NCBI GenBank assembly: GCA_965204245.1
Contig: CBDBED010000007.1
Coordinates: 124,001-188,000 of the forward strand
Length of the DNA stretch: 64,000 nucleotides
Source of the DNA: JAAXIE01 sp965204245
GTDB taxonomy: Bacteria; Chloroflexota; Dehalococcoidia; Lucifugimonadales; JAAXIE01
Reading direction: 5' to 3'
Part shown: positions 8,519 to 16,401 of the stretch, piece after piece
How the letters are laid out: every line of letters begins with the position of its first letter
How positions within the stretch are numbered: the stretch's first letter is position 1
The notes under the pieces: generated by a model
What the model was told of the DNA's origin: nothing
Databases searched by the model: none
What the model saw: the letters and a program-made list of their open reading frames with translations, nothing else
Program-made: the position numbers and the translations under genes

Positions 8519-10831
8519 GTGACAACCTATGTGGGCATGAGCATGAAGCGGTTCGAGGACCCGCAACTTCTGCAGGGCGTCGGCACCTATGTTGAGGATG
8601 TCCAACTGCCCAATATGCTCCACGGGGCGGTCCTCCACAGCCCCCATGCCCATGCCCGCATCCGTTCCATTGACATCACCGAGGCCATCAACGCTCCGGG
8701 CGTCCTCAGGGTGGTCACTGCCAGCGACCTGCCGGGGGCCAACAACTCCCTGCGTGTGGCCCCCAACCTTCCCGACGTTCTAGGGCCCGATAAGACGACT
8801 CCAGCCCACCCCATCCTGGCAACGGACCGCGTGCGTTATGTCGGCGAACCCGTGGCCGTCGTCGTGGCAGAAACCCGCTATCAGGCCCGTGATGCCCTCG
8901 ACCTGATCCGCGTCGACTACGAGCCTCTTCCGGTGGTGGTTGACCCCGATGATGCCATCAAGGACGAGGTCATTCTCCACGAGGATTTGGGCAGCAACAT
9001 CCTCCTCCGCGTAGACGAACCCCACGATGACCTCACCGAGGCATTCGCTCAAGCCGACCGCATTCTGAAGGGCAGCTTCGAGTCCAAGCGGGTCACTCCC
9101 GCAGCCATGGAAAACAGGGGTGTGGTCGCGGCCTATGACCGCGAGTCCGATGTTCTCACGGTCTGGAGTTCCACCCAGTCACCTCACAACGACAAGGGCC
9201 AACTGGCCTATATGCTCAACCGCCAACCGAACACCATACGGGTCATCGCGCCCGATGTCGGTGGTGGTTTCGGCGGCAAGAACCTGCGTCCCGACATGGG
9301 GGCGATATGCTACTTGGCAGTGGAGCTTGGGCGTCCCATCAAGTGCATTGAAGACCGCAGCGAGAACATGACCTTCTATCACTCTCGTGGGGCCACCTGC
9401 GACGCTGAGGTCGCCGTTAAGAACGACGGCACCATACTGGGCGTCCGCTACAACATGGTCTGGGACATTGGGGCCTACTTCGTGGGCTCCACTGCCGTGT
9501 CGCCCTACAATTTGGCACACCGCATGGCAGGTCCCTACAAAACTCCTCTGATGGATGTGCACCTCCTGGGAGTAGCCACCAACAAGCCCACCACTGGCCC
9601 TTACCGGAGCGCTGGCGGAGCCGAGGCCGGCTATTTCTGCGAGCGCACCATGGACATGGTGGCCACCGAACTGGGCATCAGCACGGTGGATGTGCGCCGC
9701 CGGAACATGGTCCCCGAGGAAGCGATGCCATATCGCACGCCCACCGGTTATCTGTACGACAGCGGCGACTACAGCAAGATGCTCGACGACGCGGTCCAGT
9801 TGTCCGACTACCAGCAACTACTGCGGGAGCAGGAGCAAGCCCGACGGCAGGGCCGGCTTGTCGGCATCGGAGTCGCCACCTACATCAAGTCATCCGGTGG
9901 CGATGGGCCCCTGCGCGACAGCAACTCTCGCGTCGAAATCGAACGCGACGGCCATGTGAAAATCTGGACCGAGGCCTCACCCCACGGGCAGGGCAGCGAG
10001 ACTACCTTTGCCCAGTTCGCAGCGGATGTCCTCGGCATCGTCCCTGAGCAGATAAGCGTCCTTCACGGGGACACCGACATGCTGGAAACAGGGGCAGGCA
10101 CCGCCGCCAGCCGAGCCGTCGTGGTCAGCGGTAACGCCGTTTACCTCGCATTGCAGCAGGCCCGCGAGAAAATGGCCCAGATCGGGGCCGACCTGTTCGG
10201 CTGCGCCCCCGACCAAGTGCAAATGCGGGATGGCAACCTGCATGCAGCAGGCTCCCCGGAACGCAGCGTCTCCTTTGCCGATGCTGCGCAACGCGCCTTC
10301 AGCGAGGAAACACTGCCCCCCGGAATGACCCCAGGTCTGGAGTTCACCAGCGAGTACACACTAGTCGACGCTGCCTTCCCTTACGGCGGTCAGATAATCA
10401 TGGTGGAAGTGGACGAGGACACTGGCGACGTGAAGCTGCTGAAGCACTTTGGCGTTCACGATTGCGGCGTGATGATCAATCCCAAGCTCATCATCGGCCA
10501 GCACCATGGCGGCCTTGCCCAAGGCATAGGCCAAGCCATGAGCGAGGGCATCGACTACACGCCCGACGGCCAGCCCCTGAACAGCACCTTCCTCGACTAT
10601 GGCCTTCCTCTGGCCGAGGACATGCCGGAGCCTGTGCTTCTGGACACCGAGACGCCCTCTCCCACGAACCCCATGCAGGTGAAGGGCGCGGGCGAAATCA
10701 CCACCACCGGCACGGCGGTGGTGATCGTCAGTGCCGTTCTCGATGCATTGTCTCCCTTGGGGGTAAAGGACATCAATATGCCCTTGACTCCTTCCAGGGT
10801 CTGGCAGGCCATCCACGAGAGCAACTCATAG
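8519..10831 (+). CDS. Xanthine dehydrogenase-family molybdenum hydroxylase, large subunit (copy 1)
   Basis: 770 residues; the GTG start at 8519 is preferred over the ATG at 8537 because the paralogue at 18187 has a matching N-terminal extension. Domain order is the aldehyde oxidase/xanthine dehydrogenase N-terminal a/b hammerhead (RFEDPQLLQGVGTYVEDV) and then the molybdopterin-binding domain. The FGGKNLRPDMG and GPYRSAGGAEAGYF segments are seen, and the catalytic Glu is present as Glu726 in KGAGE. The active-site loop YRSAGG is not the AYRCSFR of form I CO dehydrogenase. Such subunits normally work with FAD and 2Fe-2S subunits; none is encoded nearby. It probably hydroxylates an aromatic or N-heterocyclic carbon or an aldehyde; substrate unknown. 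Confidence 0.85.
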   Translation: MTTYVGMSMKRFEDPQLLQGVGTYVEDVQLPNMLHGAVLHSPHAHARIRSIDITEAINAPGVLRVVTASDLPGANNSLRVAPNLPDVLGPDKTTPAHPILATDRVRYVGEPVAVVVAETRYQARDALDLIRVDYEPLPVVVDPDDAIKDEVILHEDLGSNILLRVDEPHDDLTEAFAQADRILKGSFESKRVTPAAMENRGVVAAYDRESDVLTVWSSTQSPHNDKGQLAYMLNRQPNTIRVIAPDVGGGFGGKNLRPDMGAICYLAVELGRPIKCIEDRSENMTFYHSRGATCDAEVAVKNDGTILGVRYNMVWDIGAYFVGSTAVSPYNLAHRMAGPYKTPLMDVHLLGVATNKPTTGPYRSAGGAEAGYFCERTMDMVATELGISTVDVRRRNMVPEEAMPYRTPTGYLYDSGDYSKMLDDAVQLSDYQQLLREQEQARRQGRLVGIGVATYIKSSGGDGPLRDSNSRVEIERDGHVKIWTEASPHGQGSETTFAQFAADVLGIVPEQISVLHGDTDMLETGAGTAASRAVVVSGNAVYLALQQAREKMAQIGADLFGCAPDQVQMRDGNLHAAGSPERSVSFADAAQRAFSEETLPPGMTPGLEFTSEYTLVDAAFPYGGQIIMVEVDEDTGDVKLLKHFGVHDCGVMINPKLIIGQHHGGLAQGIGQAMSEGIDYTPDGQPLNSTFLDYGLPLAEDMPEPVLLDTETPSPTNPMQVKGAGEITTTGTAVVIVSAVLDALSPLGVKDINMPLTPSRVWQAIHESNS

Positions 10832-10849
10832 CGGGTAAGGCGGGGTTCC

Positions 10850-11848
10850 ATGGCTAGACTGCACTTGACCCTCGCATGCGGCCTCTATGACCGTACCATT
10901 CCCCTGTTGCTCGGCACCGTCGTCCCCGAGGGGATTGAACTCAACTTCCTCCCCATGAGTCCCGGCGAGCTCTTCCGCCGCCAAGGCAGGCATGCCGAGT
11001 TTGATGTGGCCGAATTCTCCATGTCCACCCTCTCTCACCTGCGCGACGAGGGCGACCAGCGCTTGGTGGCGATCCCCGTTTTCCCTTCCCGCCGCTTCCG
11101 TCACTGCGACATGTTCATCAACACCAACTCGGGCATCAACGGCCCTGCCGACTTGGCGGGCAAGCGCATCGGGGCTATGGAATACCAGCAGACCGCTGCT
11201 GTCTGGCAGAGGGGCATGCTCCAGCACGAGCACGGCGTCAGCCCCGACAAGATGGAGTGGTTCTTTGGCGGCTACAACGAGGCGGAGGTGTGGGAGGACC
11301 GCGTGCCTCTCACGCTGCCCTCCAATGTCAGCCACCAAGTCATTCCCGAGGACAGGTCGCTGAACGATATGCTGGAGAGGGGCGAAATCCAAGCCCTCAT
11401 CGGCGCAACCCCGCCCAAGGCTCTACAGCAGGGTTCGCCCAACGTAGCGCGCCTCTTCCCAAAGTATTGGGAAGCAGAGGCCGAGTACTACAAGCGCACG
11501 GGTATCTTCCCCATCATGCACACGTTGGTGGTGAAGCGCGAGATTTACGAAAAGCACCCATGGGTTGCCATGAGTTTGTACAAGGCCTTCCTGCAGGCCA
11601 AGACCGTTGGCAGGAGGGGCTTGCCGGGCTCCGGTACCCTCTTCTGCATGCTCCCTTGGCTGGCACAGCATCTGGATGACGTACAGGAACTCATGGGCGA
11701 CGACCCCTTTGCCTACGGCATAAGCGCCAACCGCATGGTGCTGGACACCTTCTACGCCTACGCCTTGGAGCAGGGCATGATCAGGAAAGCGACAACACCA
11801 GAGGAGATATTCGCCCCGGAAACCCACGCAGCCCCGTCTACCCTCTAG
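10850..11848 (+). CDS. 4,5-dihydroxyphthalate decarboxylase-like protein
   Basis: 332 residues with a periplasmic-binding-protein-like fold: LACGLYDRTIPLL at the start, DVAEFSMSTL, DLAGKRIGAMEY, and the ending SANRMVLDTFYAYALEQGM with PEEIFAPET. This pattern is that of the cytosolic 4,5-dihydroxyphthalate decarboxylase (Pht5) group, which converts 4,5-dihydroxyphthalate to protocatechuate. No signal peptide or lipobox is present, which argues against a transport binding protein. It follows the molybdenum hydroxylase by 18 bp. With the phthalate-dioxygenase-like, dihydrodiol dehydrogenase and LigB genes it completes a plausible phthalate-type route. The family name is firm, the substrate less so. 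Confidence 0.75.
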   Translation: MARLHLTLACGLYDRTIPLLLGTVVPEGIELNFLPMSPGELFRRQGRHAEFDVAEFSMSTLSHLRDEGDQRLVAIPVFPSRRFRHCDMFINTNSGINGPADLAGKRIGAMEYQQTAAVWQRGMLQHEHGVSPDKMEWFFGGYNEAEVWEDRVPLTLPSNVSHQVIPEDRSLNDMLERGEIQALIGATPPKALQQGSPNVARLFPKYWEAEAEYYKRTGIFPIMHTLVVKREIYEKHPWVAMSLYKAFLQAKTVGRRGLPGSGTLFCMLPWLAQHLDDVQELMGDDPFAYGISANRMVLDTFYAYALEQGMIRKATTPEEIFAPETHAAPSTL

Positions 11849-11902
11849 GGCAATGTGTAACAGGGGCCTCATGGATACCACCACAGAATCTGGAGGTGAT
11901 GC

Positions 11903-12292
11903 ATGACTACGGTAGGTTCCAGGATATCGCTGAACCGTATCGACCATGTGGTGCTCCACGTCAAGGACTTGGAGCGTTCCAAGCGCTTCTACATGGATTT
12001 GCTGGGCATGCGCGTCGAGCACGAGAGTTCGTGGCAGAGCTTCCTCTACCTTGGCCCCGACACCACCCAGATGGTCGCCCTGTTCGAGATCAAGGAAGGT
12101 GAGTTCGAGGGCCCCCGCGACATGAACCACATGGCCATGGTGTCCAGTCAAGGCGACTACGAGAGCATCAAGGCTACCCTGGAGGAGGCTGGTGTCCAAG
12201 TATCCGGGCGACCCGGCGACCCCAATTGCATATACTTCAACGACCCTGACGATCACCGCTTGCAAATCATATATCCCGGAGAACACCACTAG
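11903..12292 (+). CDS. VOC family protein, type I extradiol dioxygenase-like
   Basis: 129 residues; ATG after GGAGGTGATGC. One VOC module: NRIDHVVLHVKDLERSKRFY at the start, with a metal-ligand His in DHVVLHV, MNHMAM in the middle, and HRLQIIYPGE with the terminal Glu. Typical of small glyoxalase/extradiol-like enzymes acting on aromatic breakdown products or fosfomycin-type substrates. It is placed 54 bp after the decarboxylase-like gene on the same strand. Specific activity cannot be assigned. Confidence 0.7.
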   Translation: MTTVGSRISLNRIDHVVLHVKDLERSKRFYMDLLGMRVEHESSWQSFLYLGPDTTQMVALFEIKEGEFEGPRDMNHMAMVSSQGDYESIKATLEEAGVQVSGRPGDPNCIYFNDPDDHRLQIIYPGEHH

Positions 12293-12358
12293 AGCCTTGT
12301 AATCCCACAAGCGACTTGGCCCATAAGAGAGCGATGCCCTTATTGATAATGCCGCGTT

Positions 12359-13429
12359 ATGTTGAGAGGAACAGATAAGGTGAGGTTCGGCCATTTCTTC
12401 TACCCCATGACCCTGGATACCGGAGACGACGGACAAGCCATTGACGACTGCATCTATGAGACCGAGCTGGTCGAGGACCTCGGCTTGGATGCCATTTGGC
12501 TTGCGGAGCACCACTTCATAGGCGAGGTCGCCTATGGCGACCCGATGGTGTTCGCGGGCGTCGTCGCCGCCCACACCAAGCGCGTGGATATCGGCTTCGG
12601 CATCATCGAGATGGCTCTCCACCATCCCGTCCGCTTGGCAGTGCAGACGGCCCTTTTGGACCACCTGACCCGAGGCCGCTTGATAGTGGGCACTGGGCGT
12701 GGCTCCAACTTCAACGCCTTCGAATACACCGGCTTCGGCTCCACCGTGGACGCTGGCCCGGAAATGCTGAATGAAGCGGAAGACCTGCTGCTAAAGGCTT
12801 GGACTACCGAAAATGTAGACCACAAGGGTACCTACTGGCAGGCTTCCTTCCCATCCATCCGCCCACGTCCATACCAGAAACCCCACCCGCGGCTTGCCCG
12901 GGCCTGCATCAATCTCGATTCCGTTGTGGAGATGGCCCGCATCGGACGCCCAATTCTCATGAGCAACCGCTCCACATCCGCCGCTGCCCATGCTCTTGCC
13001 CTTTACCGCGACACCATGGTCGAGTCGGGCTTCAGTGAGCAGCAGGTCGAACAGGCCATGGACCAGGTATGGATCTGGCGCGAATGTTACATCGCCGAGA
13101 CCGACGACCAAGCCTTTGAAGAATGGCTCAGCCCCTTCGAACGGGCCAGCGCATACGTCGCCGAGAAACGGGTGTCTCTCAAGCCGCCCGATGTCTACGT
13201 GCCCACGCCCCCGCCACCACTATCCAAGGAGTCCTATGGCGAGGTCCCCAACCCTGACGCCAACGAACTCTTCGTCGGCTCGCCCAAGCGCGTCTCCGAA
13301 CTCATTGCCATGCTGCGCGACGTAGGCGGCCGCAACCTCATGCTCACCCACCGCGGCCTACCCAACCGCCAGCAGTCCACGAAGTACCTCAAGCTACTCA
13401 GCGAAAAAGTAATGCCCCTCTTCCGCTAA
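12359..13429 (+). CDS. LLM-class flavin-dependent oxidoreductase (bacterial luciferase-like)
   Basis: 356 residues. The N-terminus VRFGHFFYPM, LGLDAIWLAEHHFIGEVAYGDP and LDHLTRGRLIVGTGRGSNFNAFEY identify a flavin (FMN or F420) luciferase-like monooxygenase of the alkanal-monooxygenase-like branch (EHHF, GRGS phosphate loop). An in-frame GTG at 12380 has GAGAGGA 9 nt upstream and may be the real start; the ATG at 12359 has none. The gene ends in a hairpin that overlaps its stop codon. Several LLM proteins occur in this window. The substrate is unknown. Confidence 0.8.
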   Translation: MLRGTDKVRFGHFFYPMTLDTGDDGQAIDDCIYETELVEDLGLDAIWLAEHHFIGEVAYGDPMVFAGVVAAHTKRVDIGFGIIEMALHHPVRLAVQTALLDHLTRGRLIVGTGRGSNFNAFEYTGFGSTVDAGPEMLNEAEDLLLKAWTTENVDHKGTYWQASFPSIRPRPYQKPHPRLARACINLDSVVEMARIGRPILMSNRSTSAAAHALALYRDTMVESGFSEQQVEQAMDQVWIWRECYIAETDDQAFEEWLSPFERASAYVAEKRVSLKPPDVYVPTPPPPLSKESYGEVPNPDANELFVGSPKRVSELIAMLRDVGGRNLMLTHRGLPNRQQSTKYLKLLSEKVMPLFR

Positions 13430-13438
13430 AAGAGGGGC
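13414..13438 (+). terminator. Hairpin spanning the LLM stop codon
   Basis: Arms GCCCCTCTT (13414-13422) and AAGAGGGGC (13430-13438) form a perfect 9-bp stem with a 7-nt loop containing the TAA stop at 13427-13429. Only a weak T-run follows. It separates this gene from the convergent transport operon. Confidence 0.5.
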
Positions 13439-13507
13439 CTATTCTCCCCTATCCATCGTTCGCCAAGGGCGCTATAGGAGGCGTCCCATGAGTCTCCTTA
13501 TGCCCAA

Positions 13508-13696
13508 TCAGGTATCCTGTTTCCTTCCGTCGCTGGCTCCATTGAGAGACGGCGGCGGCTCAGTGAACTCCTCACCTGCAGCTTGAGCCTCCCGGTACCT
13601 TTCCAGCCATGCAGTCCACTTGGCTTGGGTTTCCTGGCTCCCTTCCGCTCGCCCTTCCCTTCGGTACTTCCTGATGGCAGCCGGTATCAACAGCAC
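13508..13696 (-). CDS. Small helical hypothetical protein
   Basis: 62 residues from a GTG at 13696 that has GAGAGG 7 nt upstream; a TTG five codons earlier lacks a site. The sequence is a charged amphipathic helix (AIRKYRREGRAEGSQET ... WTAWLERYREAQAAGEEF) followed by a TEPPPSL tail. I have the impression of small Chloroflexota proteins with an EGRxEG...W..W...R tract and an EPPPS end, but the function is unknown. It follows the tctB-like gene on the same strand by about 20 bp. Confidence 0.5.
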   Translation of the reverse strand: MLLIPAAIRKYRREGRAEGSQETQAKWTAWLERYREAQAAGEEFTEPPPSLNGASDGRKQDT

Positions 13697-13715
13697 GGCC
13701 CTACCTCTCAATCGA

Positions 13716-14606
13716 TTAGCCGGTCCGCCTGACCTTACCCCATATCTGGGTAGCCAAGCGGTCCATAGCCTCTTTGGCAGTGTTGTTCCCGTTGTAGACG
13801 AGGAATGTCACCACTGAGATACCCACTATCACCAAGACGGGTATCTGAGTGAAGAACCACTCGATTCCCTCCGTGACCACCGCGGCCCCATCACCTAGGT
13901 AGTCGTTGATGGACACCTTGTTGGTTTGTGGCAATCCTAGAGCGGCATAGGTCTCGTCAATGCCCCGGAGGGAGGTTAGCCAATCCTCCAGCCGTGACAT
14001 CAGAATTCCATCAAGATTCTCAGACAAAGGAATATTGAGGCGCGCGTCGAACACGCCATCGAAGAATATCCACCCCACTACGCCGGCAGTGATTGCTATA
14101 AACCAACTTTCACGCCCTGCAATCTTAGTGTACAGAAAGATTGCTAGAGGTACCGTGACCATCCAGCCGATGAGCCAGATACCAATGAAGAAACCCACTA
14201 TCCAGCCAATGATGATGATTGTACGGCGCACTTCCACAGCGGGTTCGATTTGGATTTCTTCTTCCAATTCAAACTCCACCGGCGCGGCGGCGACTTCGAT
14301 TGAAGGACCACTACGCTCCCTGCGGGTTATCTCACGGAAGGTCGCGAGGGCTGCTAGAACGATTGCCGGTATCAGGATGGCTTTGGGAAAGGACGCTGCG
14401 CTCGGGTTTTCGGCTCCATATCCAAAGAACGCTTCCCACGTCATCCACGAAAACAGGCCGAGAAAGAACAATGAAAATATCAACCGGATTAGCCGCCCTC
14501 GCCAACGCCCACCACCCCATGTCTCCTTGAGCAGGGCCGCGGGGCCGGAAAGCACACTGGGCGCCCGACCGGGACTAGGCTCCACCGTCGCCCCCATCCC
14601 CTCCAT
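13716..14606 (-). CDS. tctB: TTT-family small membrane subunit (TctB-like)
   Basis: 296 residues, longer than the usual 150-180 for this subunit. About five hydrophobic segments are seen: IRLIFSLFFLGLFSW, FPKAILIPAIVLAALA, TIIIIGWIVGFFIGIWLIGW, IAITAGVVGWIFF and IPVLVIVGISVVTFLV. An acidic loop at about 110-125 (EFELEEEIQIEP) interrupts them. It overlaps the end of the tctA-like gene by 32 nt, so the two are coupled. In tripartite tricarboxylate transporters this subunit pairs with the large membrane protein. The extra C-terminal 100 residues with an added membrane segment are unusual. Confidence 0.7.
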   Translation of the reverse strand: MEGMGATVEPSPGRAPSVLSGPAALLKETWGGGRWRGRLIRLIFSLFFLGLFSWMTWEAFFGYGAENPSAASFPKAILIPAIVLAALATFREITRRERSGPSIEVAAAPVEFELEEEIQIEPAVEVRRTIIIIGWIVGFFIGIWLIGWMVTVPLAIFLYTKIAGRESWFIAITAGVVGWIFFDGVFDARLNIPLSENLDGILMSRLEDWLTSLRGIDETYAALGLPQTNKVSINDYLGDGAAVVTEGIEWFFTQIPVLVIVGISVVTFLVYNGNNTAKEAMDRLATQIWGKVRRTG

Positions 14607-16257
14607 CGTCGGAGCCTGCTTGCGATGCAGTAGCTTGCGCAGTAGTCCCCACTGCTGCTGCTTCAGCAGCCCGTTGCTCCAACCGCTTTGCCTGTTTGCG
14701 GTCCTGCCACAGTGGGTAGAGTATCGACGCCAGCATGAGGATGAAAATTATGATTACCCCCGGCTCGTCAAGCCAGCCATAGGTACCGAAAGCCTGCGTC
14801 GAAACCCTGAGGTTGCTCTCGGCTATGGGCGCCAGTACCAAGCCCAAGAGCATTGGGGGCCGGGGCCAGTCGAATTTGACCATCACCCATCCCAGAAGGC
14901 CAAAGATGATGACCAGCATCAGGTCTTGGGAGCGGTTCTCCACCGTAAACCCGCCAAGGTATACCAGCAGCATGATAATGGGAATAATCAGTGAACCGCG
15001 TATCTCGGTGATACGGGCCAGCCATTTGAGGAACAGGAAGCATACCGCCACCGTGATGACGTTGGAGACAATGAGCACCCATACGAAGGAGAAGGTCAAT
15101 TCCAGTCCCGACGGTACCCACTCTCCCAAAGCAGCCGCGTCCGGGCGTATTGGCAGATTGGGGTCCAAGAGGTTGGGGCCAGGCACAAGCCCTTGGATGA
15201 TGAAAGCCCCTAACAGGATAGCCATCGAAAGGCTGCCAGGGATGCCGAAGGCGATGGTCGGGATGAGCGAACCGCCCTCCTTGGAATTGTTCGCAGCGCC
15301 AGGTCCCAGTACCCCTTCCACACGTCCCTGCCCGAAGTCGTCTTTGTTGTCCGCACTCTGCACGGCATGGGCATACGACATCCACTGAGCGGGTCCTCCG
15401 CCCAACCCGGGCACGATGCCTATGTAGGCCCCCAGCGCACTGCACCGGAAGACAAGGAACCAGTGCCGGAACGTGTCCCGCACTCCTTGCGCCACGCCTC
15501 CTATCCTGCCCGCCGACCGTTCCGCAATGCCCGTGCCCTTGACCGCTAGGTCAATTATTTCGGGAATGGCGAAGAGTCCCACTGTGATCGCTACGAAGTT
15601 CACCCCATCCCAGAGGAACAGAGACTCCGACCCCAGAATCGGTTCCAAGGTATATCGAGGCATGGCCGTAACTGGTTCGAGACGGATCATAGCCATAGCC
15701 AGACCAAAAGCCCCCACGGTGAGGCCTTTGATCATGTTGCCACCGCTCAGCGTGGCCACGAACGTAATCCCAAGTAGCGACAGCATGAAAAACTCGGGAG
15801 ACCCTATGGCCAGAACTATCGGCCGCACCACAGGGATCGCTGCCGCAAGCACTATGGCTCCGAACACTGCACCGATGAGAGAGCTCATCAGGACGGCCCC
15901 AAGGGCTCGTCCCGCTTCGCCTCGCTTGGCCATCGGATGGCCATCCACTATGACAGCCGCGCTTATGCCCTCACCGGGCACACCGAAGAGCACCGAGGTG
16001 ATGTCTCCGGTCGTCGCCACCACTGCGTTGGCCCCCAATAGGAAGGCGAACGCCTGCGTGGCATCCATGTCGAAGGTGAAGGGCAGCATCAGGGCTAGGG
16101 TTACGGCCCCTCCCAAACCCGGAAGGATGCCGACAATGAAGCCAATGACGATGCCCAAAAGCATCGCCTCAAATGCATCTATCCCATGCCCTGATAGCGG
16201 GAGGACATCTGTCAGCCCTGTGAGCAAGGCATCGAAATAATCCCTGACGGCTTCCAC
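14575..16257 (-). CDS. tctA: TTT-family large membrane subunit (TctA-like)
   Basis: 560 residues, about 12 hydrophobic segments. The family hallmark IGFIVGILPGLGGAVTLALMLPFTF is at 36-60, and a second IGIVPGLGGGPAQW-type repeat is near residue 280, each carrying the PGLGG substrate-site motif. EGVLGPGAANNSKEGGSLIPT follows. It imports carboxylates, using the cation gradient and a periplasmic binding protein (16402). The C-terminal Ala/Gly-rich cytosolic tail ends in GDDGGDGGDGGA. Substrates of such systems include citrate, tartrate and aromatic acids such as terephthalate or phthalate, the latter suggested here by neighbours only. Confidence 0.85.
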   Translation of the reverse strand: MEAVRDYFDALLTGLTDVLPLSGHGIDAFEAMLLGIVIGFIVGILPGLGGAVTLALMLPFTFDMDATQAFAFLLGANAVVATTGDITSVLFGVPGEGISAAVIVDGHPMAKRGEAGRALGAVLMSSLIGAVFGAIVLAAAIPVVRPIVLAIGSPEFFMLSLLGITFVATLSGGNMIKGLTVGAFGLAMAMIRLEPVTAMPRYTLEPILGSESLFLWDGVNFVAITVGLFAIPEIIDLAVKGTGIAERSAGRIGGVAQGVRDTFRHWFLVFRCSALGAYIGIVPGLGGGPAQWMSYAHAVQSADNKDDFGQGRVEGVLGPGAANNSKEGGSLIPTIAFGIPGSLSMAILLGAFIIQGLVPGPNLLDPNLPIRPDAAALGEWVPSGLELTFSFVWVLIVSNVITVAVCFLFLKWLARITEIRGSLIIPIIMLLVYLGGFTVENRSQDLMLVIIFGLLGWVMVKFDWPRPPMLLGLVLAPIAESNLRVSTQAFGTYGWLDEPGVIIIFILMLASILYPLWQDRKQAKRLEQRAAEAAAVGTTAQATASQAGSDDGGDGGDGGA

Positions 16258-16275
16258 TAGCTCCTACTTATGTCC

Positions 16276-16313
16276 AAGGGGCCGCATCCCTGTATCTAAG
16301 AATACGGCCCCTT
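16276..16313 (-). terminator. Intercistronic hairpin upstream of tctA
   Basis: Arms AAGGGGCCG (16276-16284) and CGGCCCCTT (16305-16313) with a 20-nt loop, in the gap between the binding-protein and tctA-like genes. Together with the next hairpin it probably limits read-through from the highly needed binding protein into the membrane subunits. Confidence 0.45.
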
Positions 16314-16367
16314 ACGCTCTCCCAACACTATCTCTTTGGGGGGTCTCTATTGGCACGCTATTGCAGG

Positions 16368-16389
16368 GGGGCCTCCCAAGGGAGGCCCC
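16368..16389 (-). terminator. Tight GC hairpin downstream of the TTT binding protein
   Basis: GGGGCCTCCC (16368-16377) pairs with GGGAGGCCCC (16380-16389) across a 2-nt loop, 13 nt after the stop of the binding-protein gene on the minus strand. No T-run follows, so attenuation or mRNA stabilisation is more likely than full termination. Confidence 0.45.
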
Positions 16390-16401
16390 TTTGTGCTCAA
16401 C

